Shown piece after piece: positions 37,569 to 47,937 of a DNA stretch of 64,000 nt. The stretch is from NCBI GenBank assembly GCA_963383645.1, contig OY726572.1:22598792-22662791 (forward strand), written 5' to 3'. The stretch comes from Muscardinus avellanarius. Its lineage: Eukaryota > Chordata > Mammalia > Rodentia > Gliridae. The translations under genes were made by a program, and so were the position numbers. Under the pieces are notes generated by a model, which worked only from the letters and a program-made list of their open reading frames with translations, made no database searches and had not been told where the DNA came from. Every line of letters begins with the position of its first letter. Within the stretch, counting starts at the first letter, position 1.

Positions 37569-37775
37569 TAAAGCCCTTTAGCCAGGCTTGGTGGCACACG
37601 CTTGTAATCCCCACACTTGGGAGGCTGAGACAGGAGGACTGCGCAGGTTCGAAGCCAGCCTCAGTTGGCTTAAGAGACCCTGTTTCCAAATATAAATATA
37701 AAAAAATAGGCCTGGGAGTGTAGCCTGGAGGTAGAAGACCCCTGGGTTCCATCACAGTACCACCAAAAGCCCTTT
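37569..37775 (+). mobile_element. Sciurid SINE, 'gcttaagagaccctg' subfamily, with TSD
   Basis: agccaggcttggtggcacac ... ttggcttaagagaccctgtt ... gttccatcacagtaccacc. The flanking duplication AAAGCCCTTT is at 37569 and 37765. Confidence 0.92.
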
Positions 37776-38056
37776 CTTTTGAACCATCTGGGCTGAGACC
37801 CACTTTCTGATGACCTCCTGACCGATTCATGGGTCTCTGAACAGAAACACTTCATATAAATAGCTATCAATTTTAAGAGGCATCTGGTGTTCGGAAGTGG
37901 TAAAACATTATCAAAATGTATAGTTTACTTGAAAGGCACGTTGGCAGATTTATTCAGGCACGATGGATAGAGGACAGTTCATCATTAAGACATGGAACTT
38001 GTTCCCATCCTTCCAGGGTTGGCAGAGCCCTGGCTGAGGTGGCTGGAAGTTCGGGG

Positions 38057-38129
38057 TCAGACACCCACAGGCTGGGCAGTCTTGGGAAGGCTGCTCTGAC
38101 ACTCTATTTTTCAGCCTGTGGGTGTCTGA
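38057..38129. repeat. Perfect 18-bp inverted repeat (potential stem-loop)
   Basis: TCAGACACCCACAGGCTG (38057-38074) and its exact reverse complement (38112-38129) are separated by 37 nt. No poly-T follows and no RNA gene family is recognised. Confidence 0.9.
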
Positions 38130-38388
38130 GACCTTGCAGAGCTGCTGTGTGTAAGGAAAGTGAGGCTGTGTGCCTGGAGGAGACCAAACACTGGGCTGAA
38201 TGGATGAACAAGGAAATTAGCAAAGGGGGAAAGGAATCCCAGAAACTCTGAGAGGCAATGAGAAGCCAACCCCAGCACCCTTTCTCCTGGTCCCCAGTTT
38301 GCCCCCTCCCTTGCCTCACCTGATCCCTTCGGGAAGCCCAGGGATGGTGCTGGGACTGTTTATTCACCAGAGATTTAAGGAGCATTGG

Positions 38389-38552
38389 TTTTTTGTTTGT
38401 TTCTTTGTTTTTGTTTTGGTACTGGGGATGGAACCCAGGGGCATTCTACCTCCGAGCTACACCCCCAGTCCTATTTTTTATTCTTTATTTTGAAACAGGG
38501 TCTCACTGAGTTGCAAAGGACCTCACTAAGTAGCTGAGGCTGTCTGCAAAGT
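38389..38552 (-). mobile_element. Sciurid SINE, minus strand, truncated
   Basis: A (TTTG) tail, ggtactggggatggaaccca ... gtagctgaggctgtctgcaa. The outer part of the B1 half is missing. Confidence 0.85.
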
Positions 38553-39662
38553 TAAAACCATGCACCAAAGGAAGACCAGTAGAAGAGAGGGAGAGAGACA
38601 GACAGACAGACACAGGATCCAGTAGGAAGGAGACAGATAATGTCATGTCCTGGGTAAAAGGAAGAGCCTGGTGTCCAAGAATCTCAGCTGCACTCCCAAC
38701 CGCTCACTAATCTACTACCCAGGCTACTTAATCTCATTCTTTATTCTTCTGCGACCTGGGCATAAGACCCACCTTCAACATTTGTTGGGAGATGGCATGA
38801 GACAGTCCCTGTTTTCAGCTCGGTGCCTGACTGTAGTTCAATGCTCAACAAAAGGTCCCCTCTTTTCGTCGCATCTATGACTCCAGGGAGCCAGTGGCCC
38901 CTTCCTCACTGGGTGACCCCGGAATGATTTTCCACGAAGGGGCACCGGACTTGGGGGCTGCATTGGGTGCGAGCCAGGGGGGAGGTCATCCCGCGGCAGC
39001 ATCAGGCCACCACTGAGGGAAGGAAGGTGAGGGCCGGCTGCGGCCCCGGAGGCGGACGCAAGCTCGGGAGCAGAGGGAGGCCGGGATCAAAGCGCTCGGA
39101 GGCAGGCCGGGGCGCACCGAAGGGAGGCCTGCGACTTGCATCAGCACAGATTCCGTGATGCTCTGCAGACGTCTGGGGGCTGCTGGGCTTTACGGGAACC
39201 CACAAGAAAGGAAAGGACTTGGGGAGCGGGCAGGGCGGGGGCGCGAGTGTGAGCTCGCCCGCGGGCGCGCTCCCGGCGGCGCCTGCCCGAGGCTGGGCGC
39301 GCCCGGGACGGCGGAGGAAGCTCCGTTCCCCTTCCCCCTCCTCTTTCCCCCGCATTACTGGAAGGACTGTGTGGGAGAGACCAAGAAGCACCCGGATTTT
39401 CGAGCGCAGGATGGGGGAGGGCTGGGCACCCGCCGCTGCTCAAAGAAAAACCAAAAGTGCGTCTGTTTGCGCCCCGGCGACACGCGGTGGCTCCGGGGAG
39501 GGCCGTGCGCGCCCTGGCCGCACCTCCTTTGCAGCCCCCAAGACCTCACTGGGGCGGCCGAGGGCCCGCGTGGCGTGGGGAGGGGACTGAGAAGTGAGTG
39601 GGAAAGTGTCACGATTTCTTCTGCGCTCTGCCCCCGTCCCCACCCCCAGTTTTCGGGGTTTT

Positions 39663-39680
39663 GCTGCTGCTGCTGCTGCT
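39663..39680. repeat. Short (CTG)6 tract in the upstream CpG island
   Basis: Six GCT/CTG units in the upstream core of the CpG island. Too short to be an expanded allele. Confidence 0.9.
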
Positions 39681-41091
39681 GGGGAAGGGCTGATCCGTTT
39701 TGCGTCAAAGGACTGCATTTACTCAGTCCTGCTGGGAGAGGCGCGTAAACACCCCGGCAGGCCAGGACGCAGGAGGGAAAAGAGCCAAGCACCCACGGGT
39801 GGCGTGCGTGTCCGCCTGCCCCGCCCCCTCCTTGCGCCCGCAGAGTGGCAACCCGGCAGACAGCTGCGGAGGCGCGAGGAGTCTGGCCGGCCTCGCCTTG
39901 CTGCGTGCACACGTCCTTGGGGATGGAGCTCGGGACAGAATGTGTTTGGTAGCTGTAAACAATGACCCCGAGTATTGTTTGGGATTACCGTATCTCGGGG
40001 CCCTTGGGGCGGCCAGATGCCGCCAGTCGTCCCGGAAACGCCAGCGCTTTATATAGAGCCCCGGGAAAGCTTCGAGTTCCCGGCTCTATTTTTCTTTCCT
40101 AGCAACGCCCCCACTTAGCAGATAAGGAAACTGAGGACTGGGACTGGGACGCGTTAGAGCGCATAACGCTTCACAATCAGTGGACGCCAAACAACACACC
40201 CCGTTTGGTCTTCATAGGGGCCTTTGGGGATACGGATAGGGCTTCTTAAGAGTTGGGTAAACTGAGGCTAAGGCAGACCCCGGACCAGATCTTCGCATCA
40301 TTTTCGGCAGGACTGGAGCCCTAGAGCAGACAGGGGTTTGGAAAGACATCTGTCCCCAACCTTCATTACGTAGAAGGAAACAGACCCAGAGAGGCTGAGG
40401 GGCTCGCCCAGCCCGTAAACAGCACGCCCGGCGTTGGCACTCCGAGCCCAGAGCTCTTCACCCCGCGCCCCGCCCAGCAGGAGGGAAGGCCCAGGAGTCC
40501 GGCTCCGCGGGCCTGGAGCTGCTCCGAAGTAGCTGGAGACAGCTCGCGGCACGCCCTCTCCCCGGCCGCCCGGGTTTCTTCATTTTAACGTGTAACAGTC
40601 TGGAGCTGGCTTGGAAGGCCCGATCGCTCCTCAGAGATGCCTCCTAGCTGCCTGGCAGAGAGGGCTGCCCGCGAAGCTTCTCTAAGCTAAGTTCGCCTTC
40701 AAGGTTACTCTTCATCAATTAATTGTAGGACCCAAAACAAACACACACCAAAAAAAAAAAAAAAAAAAAAAAAAGGGAAGCGGTGGGCAGCCCGCCACGG
40801 AGGGAAAAGCAGGCAGGCCCGCCCCGCCGAGCCCGGCCGCAGGGCGGCGCGGGGTCCGCACGCACCCGGGCGCCCGCTGCACCCGGCGGCGCCATGGAGG
40901 GCGCGGACCGCCCGCGGCTCGGGCCTCTCCGCCTCGCGGTGGCGCCGCTCGGAGCCGCCCGTCTGGTCCTCGGGGCCGAGGTTGTTTCCTAAACCCGGGG
41001 TCGGGCCCCGCCCCGCGCCCCGTCCGAGCGTCCGTCCAGCCGGGGGAGGCCGCGCGCGCCCGCGAGCGGGCGAGGGAATCCCTCTCCCTCC

Positions 41092-41097
41092 ACGTCA
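41092..41097. promoter_or_regulatory. CRE half-site (ACGTCA) in promoter
   Basis: cctcCACGTCAcccg contains the ATF/CREB half-site TGACG (minus strand), fused to an E-box-like CACGT. It lies in the CpG-rich promoter about 1 kb upstream of the start codon. Single half-sites are common, so confidence is modest. Confidence 0.35.
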
Positions 41098-41459
41098 CCC
41101 GAAGCGAGGAAACCCGCACTCGCGTCCTCTAACGCAAATGACCATCTTTGGCAACGCGCGCCGGCGGAGCAGACCCAGGGCGCCGGGCCGGGGGAGGGGG
41201 CCGGGGGCGGGGCCGGGCCCGGGGCGGCCGCACCCCCCCCCCGCCGCGCGGACCCCGCGCCCCCGCCCCCGGCCGCCCCCCTCGGCGCGCCGGGCCCCAG
41301 CGGGCCGGGCGGGGAGCGCCGCGCCGCCGCCTCCCCTGCGCCCGCCGCCTCCCTCCCCGCGCTCCGCCCCGCAAGGTGGAGCCTGGCTTGACGCGAGTGA
41401 ATCCACATGGTACGGGGCTGGAGAATAAAGAGTGTGGAGTTGAACTCGTGCCATTGTAG

Positions 41460-41466
41460 TGACTCA
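41460..41466. promoter_or_regulatory. Consensus AP-1/TRE site TGACTCA near FOSL2 exon 1
   Basis: A perfect TGACTCA sits in gtagTGACTCAtctc about 0.6 kb upstream of the start codon, in the CpG-island promoter and about 30 bp after an AT-rich box. Autoregulation through AP-1 sites is established for FOS-family genes. The location makes this the most credible TRE in the window; binding itself is inferred. Confidence 0.6.
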
Positions 41467-42071
41467 TCTCGGGCAGAGCGCAGGGCTCGGAGCGGCGGGC
41501 GCAGGGCGGGCGGCCGCGAGCGCAGCAGCCGGGCGGGTCGGACCGGGCGGCGCTGCCGGGTCCCGGCCGCTCCGCAACTCCGGCGGCGAGGCGGCCACAG
41601 GAAGTTTATTCTCGGGCTCCTTCTCGAAAAGGAGGAAATAGAAGTTTGTGCGCGCGGGCGGCCTCTGCTGCCCTTCGGCGCTGCCTCAAGTCGGGGGTGC
41701 TCGGAGCCGGCCGGCGAGGCTCTCGGGCCCCGGCGCCTTGGGCATCTCCCATTTTCCTCGGGCCCGCGGTCCCCGCCGAGCTCGGGCCGCGCGCGGGGGC
41801 GGGAGGGCGCGCGGGGCGGGACCGGGCGCGGGGCGCTTTAGAGGGAGGCGCGGGCGCAGCGCGGGCCCCGCCGCACTCGCCGAGCAGGGCGCGGGGACGC
41901 TGCCCGGCCGCCGCCGCCGCCTCCCGCCCGCGCCCGCCGCCGCGGGGGAGCCCGAGAGCCCGGACCCGAGCCCCGCGCGGCGGGCGGACGAGCGCGCGGC
42001 AGCCGAGCGCGGCCGCGGCGAGGGCGGGGAAGACGAGCACCCTGTTGACTCTCCGGCCCCCACCGCGGATC

Positions 42072-42173
42072 ATGTACCAGGATTATCCCGGGAACTTTGA
42101 CACCTCGTCCCGCGGCAGCAGCGGCTCTCCTGCGCACGCCGAGTCCTACTCCACCGGCGTCGGCGGCCAGCAG
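42072..42173 (+). CDS. FOSL2: FOSL2 coding exon 1 (residues 1-34)
   Basis: The exon starts at the first ATG of an otherwise AUG-free GC-rich leader. The start context is gcggatcATGt: A at -3 is favourable and T at +4 is not. It encodes the N-terminus beginning [19 protein letters not shown] and ends with two glutamine codons, followed by the donor CAG|gtaggt at 42174. The phase is 0. This serine/glycine-rich N-terminal segment is typical of Fra-2 and lies outside the DNA-binding region. Residues 28-30 read T-G-V where I recall small residues only (S-G-G) in human, so this short loop looks variable. Identification is by sequence recognition and by the continuation into exon 2. Confidence 0.97.
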
Positions 42174-45100
42174 GTAGGTGCGGGCCCCGGTGCACCTGGC
42201 GCGGGGAGGACCCTGCCTAACTCTCGCCGCGCCTGTCTGTCTGTCTTCTCTCTCTCTCTCTCCTCTTCTCCTCTGCTTTCTTTTCCCTTTCTTGTCTCGG
42301 CGAGGAAACACCTACGGGCCACAGTTGTAAGTTGTGGATTTTCGTCCTGTTCTGCCCCACCCACCACTTTTATTTTATCTTAAAACTGGAGCTGGGAGTG
42401 GGCTTGAAGAATCAACAGACACTCTCCTCCACACTACAGCGTATCCAGAAGAGCTCCAGGAATCGCAGGTCCCCCTCCCAGGAGCCTGTTACCTCCCTTC
42501 GGGATCCCGGCTCCCAAAGCCTTCCCATCTCTCCGTGGTGGGCAGACAAGGGAATCTTTGCGCCCGCTAAGCACCTCCAGACAGCCAGGGGCCCAGTTAG
42601 TTCCTACGGGAGGGCATTTTTCTTCTGCTCTCCATCAAGCCTGAGTTCTTAGAGCCGGGAACTCAGAAACGCGGTTGGGCTCCGCCGAGTACTCCGGAGC
42701 GAGGGCGAGGGCTGCCTCTGGGAATCAGGTGCGAAGGTCAGGAAGGAAGAGGCCGGCCTTGATTGGCTCCTGCGGCTGCCTGAGTGTCCCGCGCGTTTCC
42801 TGCGAGGGTCGGGCAGGAGTTTACACAGCCTCGGAGGAGCGCCTTGAGGGGGGAACCCGGGGCAAAGAGGCCAGCGCAGAGAACTGGGGGAAAGAGACAT
42901 CACTTGGGCTCCTGGGTGGTTCTGGGAGCAGAAAAACAACTTGTTTCTAAAGCAGCCAGACTGGTTTGCACTGGAGGGATTGTGGCTGTGATCTGTGTGT
43001 CTATAAATACCGGAGAGGTGCTGGTGGGGTGCCTGCCCTCCGGGGCAGCGCTCCCCACCCCCTTTCTTGTGAGGAAGCAGGGTTAACACGCAAAACTCCT
43101 TTTTACAACCTGAAGCCCACCTTGGTCTGCGTCCCCTGGAGTCTCTAGCCAAGTTGGCTGCAGCAGGAGGAGTTGCTCCGGAGAGGCAGTGGCCTTGGTC
43201 TCTGGAGGCCAGCTGGTCAGGGAGGGGCTGGGATGGGCTTTCAGGGAGGGCTGAACCCGGTGGAGAGTATCATGGAAACATGGCTTTCTTTGGGATCTGA
43301 AGAGGGATACCTGTTCCAAAGTGAATCCCCATACCTGGTGAGCCCCCCACCCCCAAATGGCTTTCCTGTGTCTTCTTAGGGCTCCCTGGTACCTTCTTAT
43401 CGCCCACCACACAAAGCTTGTCTGTGCACAGAGAGCGCAGTCTGTGAGCCCTTAAAATCAGCGCCAAGTTGATGAGTTTAAAATCTTACCTGAAAAGTGG
43501 TTGATTATGTTTGTTTCCCAGCCTAGTTGGCGGTTTGTGTTGACTGTAAACGTCATTAATCAGCAGGCTGGAGTCCTTTATACCCATTCCCTCACTTTCC
43601 AATTCAACAAATCCCCAAACGCCTGTTTCTCCCTCAAATCAGAAAGAGACCTTTGAATTTCTTCTCTGTTCCTCCCTCTAATGTGTCTAAGGCAGTAATC
43701 ACTGGAATAGTACAGTCTCCCTGCTTGACATTGCTTAGACCCTGGGGCCTGGATGGGAAGTCAAACCGGACGGACATCAGTGCCCCAACTGACTGATCTG
43801 TGTCACTAGGGCTTTGAGCCCAGGATGTGAGCCGAGGCAATTCCCTGTTTTGGAAGCAAATCAGACAGGAAACCAGTGTTAGGAAGAAGGAAGAGATCTC
43901 AGTCCAGCAGAGTGTAATGGGGCCTCATTACCGAAGCAAAAAGCAGCTGTTGGCTAATTCCTAGCATGCTGTAACACATGAGGATTTTGCAATTAGCAAC
44001 AACCAGTGCACGGGTTCTCATGTATGCCTGCCCGTTTGGCCCTGCAGCCTGATCGAGGCGCCTTTCAAACCAGAGGGACTGGCCAGGTAATGTCGCTCAG
44101 CCAAGTTTGTCTGCTGCTTCTTGGTAGTGGTGTTTGGGGAACAGTACTCTTTGAGCAAAACTGTTTGTGGTCCTAAGGACTGACCTCAGAACCTTTTGTT
44201 ACTTCACAAGTCTGTGCTGTGACCCCGCCCAAGCTTGGGCTCCAGGTAACTTTATTACATACCAGATAAAACCTTAATCACTTTATTTCATGGGCCTTCC
44301 TCCTTTATGGCATTACAGTGGACTGATCCTTGAGACGGTTCTCAGGTTTTCCCTTGGGGAAGTGATTTTTTTTCCTGGTCTCCTTATTTGCAGAGTCCAG
44401 TATTCCTGCTAAGCATGCTGTCGGCTTCTCAACCCAGACTTTTCTTTTCTCAAGCTGCACGAGGCTTGGTTCTAACACATGGCCACAAGTTCCAGTGACT
44501 TGGGGGGTGTGAAGGGGACGACAACTCTTTGTTGAAACCTTGCTTCTTTTATATGGCAGGAACTTAAAACATGAAAAATATTTCCTGTTGCAGTTAGAGT
44601 TTTAATCACAGAGGTTAGTCATTGACGATTTAGTTTTATGAGGGATAGTTGCACACACCTCCCCCTCCTGGATTATGCGTTTTTGTTGTTATTTTTTTTC
44701 TCTTTCCTGATTTTCCTAGGACAGCACCTCCCAGATATATGCCCTGCCGGGCTGCCTGGGCTGCCTGACTATTACGGTTTCAGGGCCTGAGCATTACGCA
44801 ATCCAACCAGTTACACAAACAGGTCATTTCATAACTTGTTTTCATCAGCCAGGCCCCCTTTTAATGAAAACAAAAACAAAAACAAAACAAAAACAAGACC
44901 AGGACTTTTTAAAGGCTACTATTTGTCTGTTTCTCAGATAACGTGTGAAAAATAAATCAAGCGGACTATTTTCTTTTGGAATCCAGGAATACCAGAAGAG
45001 CTTTCTTCTTCTTCAACTGCCTTTCCCAACACGCACGCACGCGCACGCGCACACACACACACACACACACACTCACTCACTCACTCACTCACTCACTCAC

Positions 45101-46454
45101 ACACACAAAATTCCCCAGAGTGAACTTTTGCCAACTGTACCAGGCTGGGACATTCCTCACATCAAAGAACTTTTTACCAGAAATGACTGTGATTCCCAAA
45201 TCAGCCTCAAATATGCCTCTCTGGTGCCCTCTGCGGGACATTTTTAGAAGAACTATCTTGGGAATGTATTTTTCCAGCCCCATAGAGTGTTAACTTGGTT
45301 CGTTTTCGGAATTCCTAGGATTTTTTTCTTTTTTATTTAGAGACAAATGCCATATATTTAACAGTGGTAACTAGGAACTGCTTTATTTAAAAGGAAATTT
45401 CTTCTAAAACTTTTTGTTCTAAATAAAACCTGGTTGGAAAAAGAGTACTTTCCCCCCCTTTCCCTGTTTTGATGCCTGTCAGTTTCTTAGGGTACCAGCA
45501 CAATATTTTCAAATTCTCAAGGCTTGTTTCCTTGTTTGTATTGTGTGTGGGGATGGGTCGTTTAGAATTGGTGGGAAAGTAGATGGGTGTTCAAGGTCTG
45601 GGTGCTTTTTAAAAAAAATTTTTTTTTTTTGCCTTGATCTTACAGATGTTGTAGATTAGGATCAAACAAAATGTTATCCCAGGAATTTGTCTGTTCCGCT
45701 GATTCTTGATGGTGGAAGTCAGCTTCACTTTTTCTTCAAAGTGAATGGGGGTGAAATAGCAGTCATGCATTGTCTGAGTGGCCGTTGAATGGCCCTGTCT
45801 GAAGCACCGAGAGCATTTTCATGACTGCCTTCTTATTCAAGATGAATGTAAAATTAGGGGACTTTGTTTTTTTCTTTTCTATCTTAATAAAAACACGCCA
45901 GAATTTACGCATTCTGAACCAGTGCCGTCCCCTTCATCTTTTTTTTTAAATTTTATTTTTGAGGAGACTAAATATCTATATGCTGTGGCTACTGGTCAGA
46001 CCCAGAAAGGCTTGGCAGTGCCTCTTTTGGAATTGCTTAAAGCATTTTTTTAAAAATCCTTCCTGCTAATAGATCTTTGAAAGGTGAATTTGATATTTGG
46101 AAATTACCACAAAATCCTTGGAACCACATCTGACAGATAAAAGTTCAGGTGATCAGGTTGGGTCCAAAGTACAGTGAACCCCAAATCCTGTTGGTGCCTC
46201 AGGAACCTGACTGAGACAGACTCCTAGTCCATCCCCAGGACAAAGCACACCAAAGGAGGTGTCTCTGGTGACAGTCCTAGTGCCATCTGCGCCTTGGGCC
46301 CCTGTTAAACAGAAATAAAGACACTGGTTTTGAGGGAAGCTAACTTTCTGATTAACATGTCAAAAGAAATAAACCAGCATCACTAGTTTGTTGATAATGT
46401 CTCATCCACGTTGTACGTGGTAACTTGGTGGCCACAGCATTTCAAAATACAGCA
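42174..46454 (+). other. FOSL2: FOSL2 intron 1, proximal part
   Basis: Apart from its first tens of bases this stretch is unique-looking DNA with unusually few recognisable repeats, in contrast to the intergenic flank. It holds a TATAAATA box at 43002-43009 and a compound ACGC/AC/TCAC microsatellite at 45030-45107. I see no coding exon. The low repeat load over more than 4 kb next to the promoter suggests regulatory content, which cannot be confirmed by eye. Confidence 0.6.
45030..45107. repeat. Compound microsatellite (ACGC)(AC)(TCAC)(AC) in intron 1
   Basis: acgcacgcacgcgcacgcgc runs into (AC)n, then seven TCAC units, then (AC)n. The first 43 bases alternate purine and pyrimidine strictly and can adopt Z-DNA. 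Confidence 0.95.
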
Positions 46455-46686
46455 GTTCCACCCAGCGTGGTGGTGTCCACTTGCAATCCCGGCATTTGGG
46501 AGGCGGAGACCTGAGGGTCGTGGTTCACTACTCAGTTACTTAGTGAGGCCCTCTGCAACTTAGTGAGATCCTATTTCAAAATAAAGAGTAAAAAATAGGG
46601 CAGGGGGTGTAGCTTGGAGGTAGAAGGCCCCTGGGTTCCATCCCCAGACCCGCAAAAATAAATAAATAAATAAATAAATAAATAAG
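46455..46686 (+). mobile_element. Sciurid SINE in FOSL2 intron 1
   Basis: Plus-strand copy: cccagcgtggtggtgtccac ... ttccatccccagacccgcaa with an (AAAT)n tail at 46656-46686. It lies in the same sense as FOSL2. Confidence 0.9.
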
Positions 46687-46708
46687 ATTAATATATTTAT
46701 TTTAAAAA

Positions 46709-46741
46709 GATATATTTACCTCTAATTGAGGTAAATATATC
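46709..46741. repeat. Perfect 14-bp hairpin palindrome in intron 1
   Basis: GATATATTTACCTC, loop TAATT, GAGGTAAATATATC: the arms are exact reverse complements with a 5-nt loop. It begins 23 bp after the SINE tail. Confidence 0.95.
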
Positions 46742-47637
46742 AGTTCCAAATCCCATTTGGTAGCCCTGCCTCTCCTCAGATCCCTGGGCTGGAGAGGCAA
46801 CATGTAAGGTTTCCGTTGGCCAGCGTGGTCTGTCGGCCCTGTCCGGTGGGCAGACGTCAGCAGCTTCCACTTCCTGTGGTTCTAAGGGCAGACAAGATGG
46901 CAAGTCTTCCTGCCTTCTCACTCAGTGCAGAGCTCTGCTGCCTGGAGGGGAAAGAGAGGGGGCCGTAGGATAATGGCCTGGATCCTCTGGGGCTTTGGGA
47001 TGGGCTCTGGCCAGGGGGGATGACCTGGGGATGACGCCATACTGACCCCTGTCACCTCTCCCTTGTTTTTTTCTTTTTCTTCCTCGATTTTCTTCACCTG
47101 GCAGTGAGGTGGCAGAAGACTGGTTCTTTCAAGTGAAGCTGGGATAGAGAAGAGGCTGGCAGGAAGCAGATCACCTGAGACAGTGTTTGTGTACCGTAAA
47201 ACTGGAAATCATGTGTTATTAGCAACAATTTCCACTGTGACCTAAATGGAATTTCCTCAGAGAAGAATGAAAGGTGGGAGGTCAGAGGGAGGCCCATCGC
47301 AGACTGTGAAGACTAGCTGGACTCCCTTCTGAAGGCTCTGCAGGACATCCTGGGTCCTGCAGACACGCAGAGCATTTGCGTTGGGCTGGGACCGGCCTCG
47401 TAGGCGCAAGACTCAGGGAATGTGGCCATAGCGTTAGCCCTTGCCTTCTCTCTTACCCTGGACCAACCTTCAGAGGGGTTGGAATTTTCCTTCTCCCTTC
47501 TTGGGACTATAAAAAAGAGGAAGAGCCCAGTTCTTCTTAGGATATCACCCTGTGTCTAGGTGGGGCAGGTCACATGGGCCACAGGGCTCATGGCTTGAAC
47601 ACTTGGGGGCCCTGGTAAGAATGAATCCCATGAATGA

Positions 47638-47722
47638 TGGCTGGGGAGGTCGTCAGTGGCAGAGCTCTTGCCTGACATGTGCAAGGCCCTTGGTTCGATA
47701 CTCAGTACTGAAAAAAGAAAAA
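47638..47722 (+). mobile_element. ID-type SINE in intron 1
   Basis: atggctggggaggtcgtcag ... tgcaaggcccttggttcgat with an A-rich tail: a monomeric ID unit without a B1 half. Confidence 0.8.
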
Positions 47723-47937
47723 AAGAAGGAGAGAAAGGAGAAGAATCTGACAGAGAAGTGCCTGGCCAAGGGGAGGAGCCCAGAATACCAACTCTGGCTT
47801 CTGTGTCAAATGCCATTTTTGCTCAGCCCAGGGGTCCTTGGGATAAGCCCTCTGCCCCTCTCAGTCCTGTGGGAAATGGAGGTCCAAACCCTTAGTTTTG
47901 AAGACCATTCAGCAAAGGCCATAGGTATGAGTCTCTC

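Larger units (their letters stand above)
40750..41830 (+). promoter_or_regulatory. FOSL2: FOSL2 proximal promoter region
   Basis: The region immediately 5' of exon 1 holds, in order: a 25-A tract (40750-40774), GC boxes, a CRE half-site within ccACGTCAcc (41092-41097), a dense G-run cluster (41185-41217), an AT-rich box gagaataaagag (about 41421) that could act as a weak TATA-like element, a perfect AP-1 site TGACTCA (41460-41466) and an ETS-type cacaGGAAGT (about 41594). FOS-family promoters are known to respond to AP-1, CREB and GC-box factors. The exact transcription start is not determinable by inspection; 41,440-41,850 is plausible. Confidence 0.7.
38930..42260. other. CpG island domain covering the FOSL2 promoter and exon 1
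   Basis: Base composition changes sharply at about 38,930 from A/T-rich, CpG-poor DNA to G/C-rich DNA full of CG dinucleotides. The domain has two dense cores, about 38,940-39,960 and 40,780-42,200, separated by a less CpG-dense stretch (39,960-40,430) that holds a TATA-like motif and an old MIR-like fragment (about 40,360-40,460). Long open frames on both strands inside it are a by-product of stop-poor GC-rich sequence. CpG density falls again a few tens of bases into intron 1. Confidence 0.9.

Noticed and set aside
1..38900. 3' exons of an upstream neighbour such as BABAM2
   Set aside because: I found no reading frame with splice signals resembling it. Known synteny places it further upstream.
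41606..42073. Long minus-strand open frames in the CpG island
   Set aside because: Stop codons are rare in such GC-rich DNA. The translations are low-complexity Arg/Ala/Gly/Pro and resemble no family.
41646..42383. A 245-codon open frame spanning the leader, exon 1 and the start of intron 1
   Set aside because: It is in frame with FOSL2 but starts at a non-AUG codon and reads through the GT donor. The real coding start is ATG 42072 and the exon ends at 42173.
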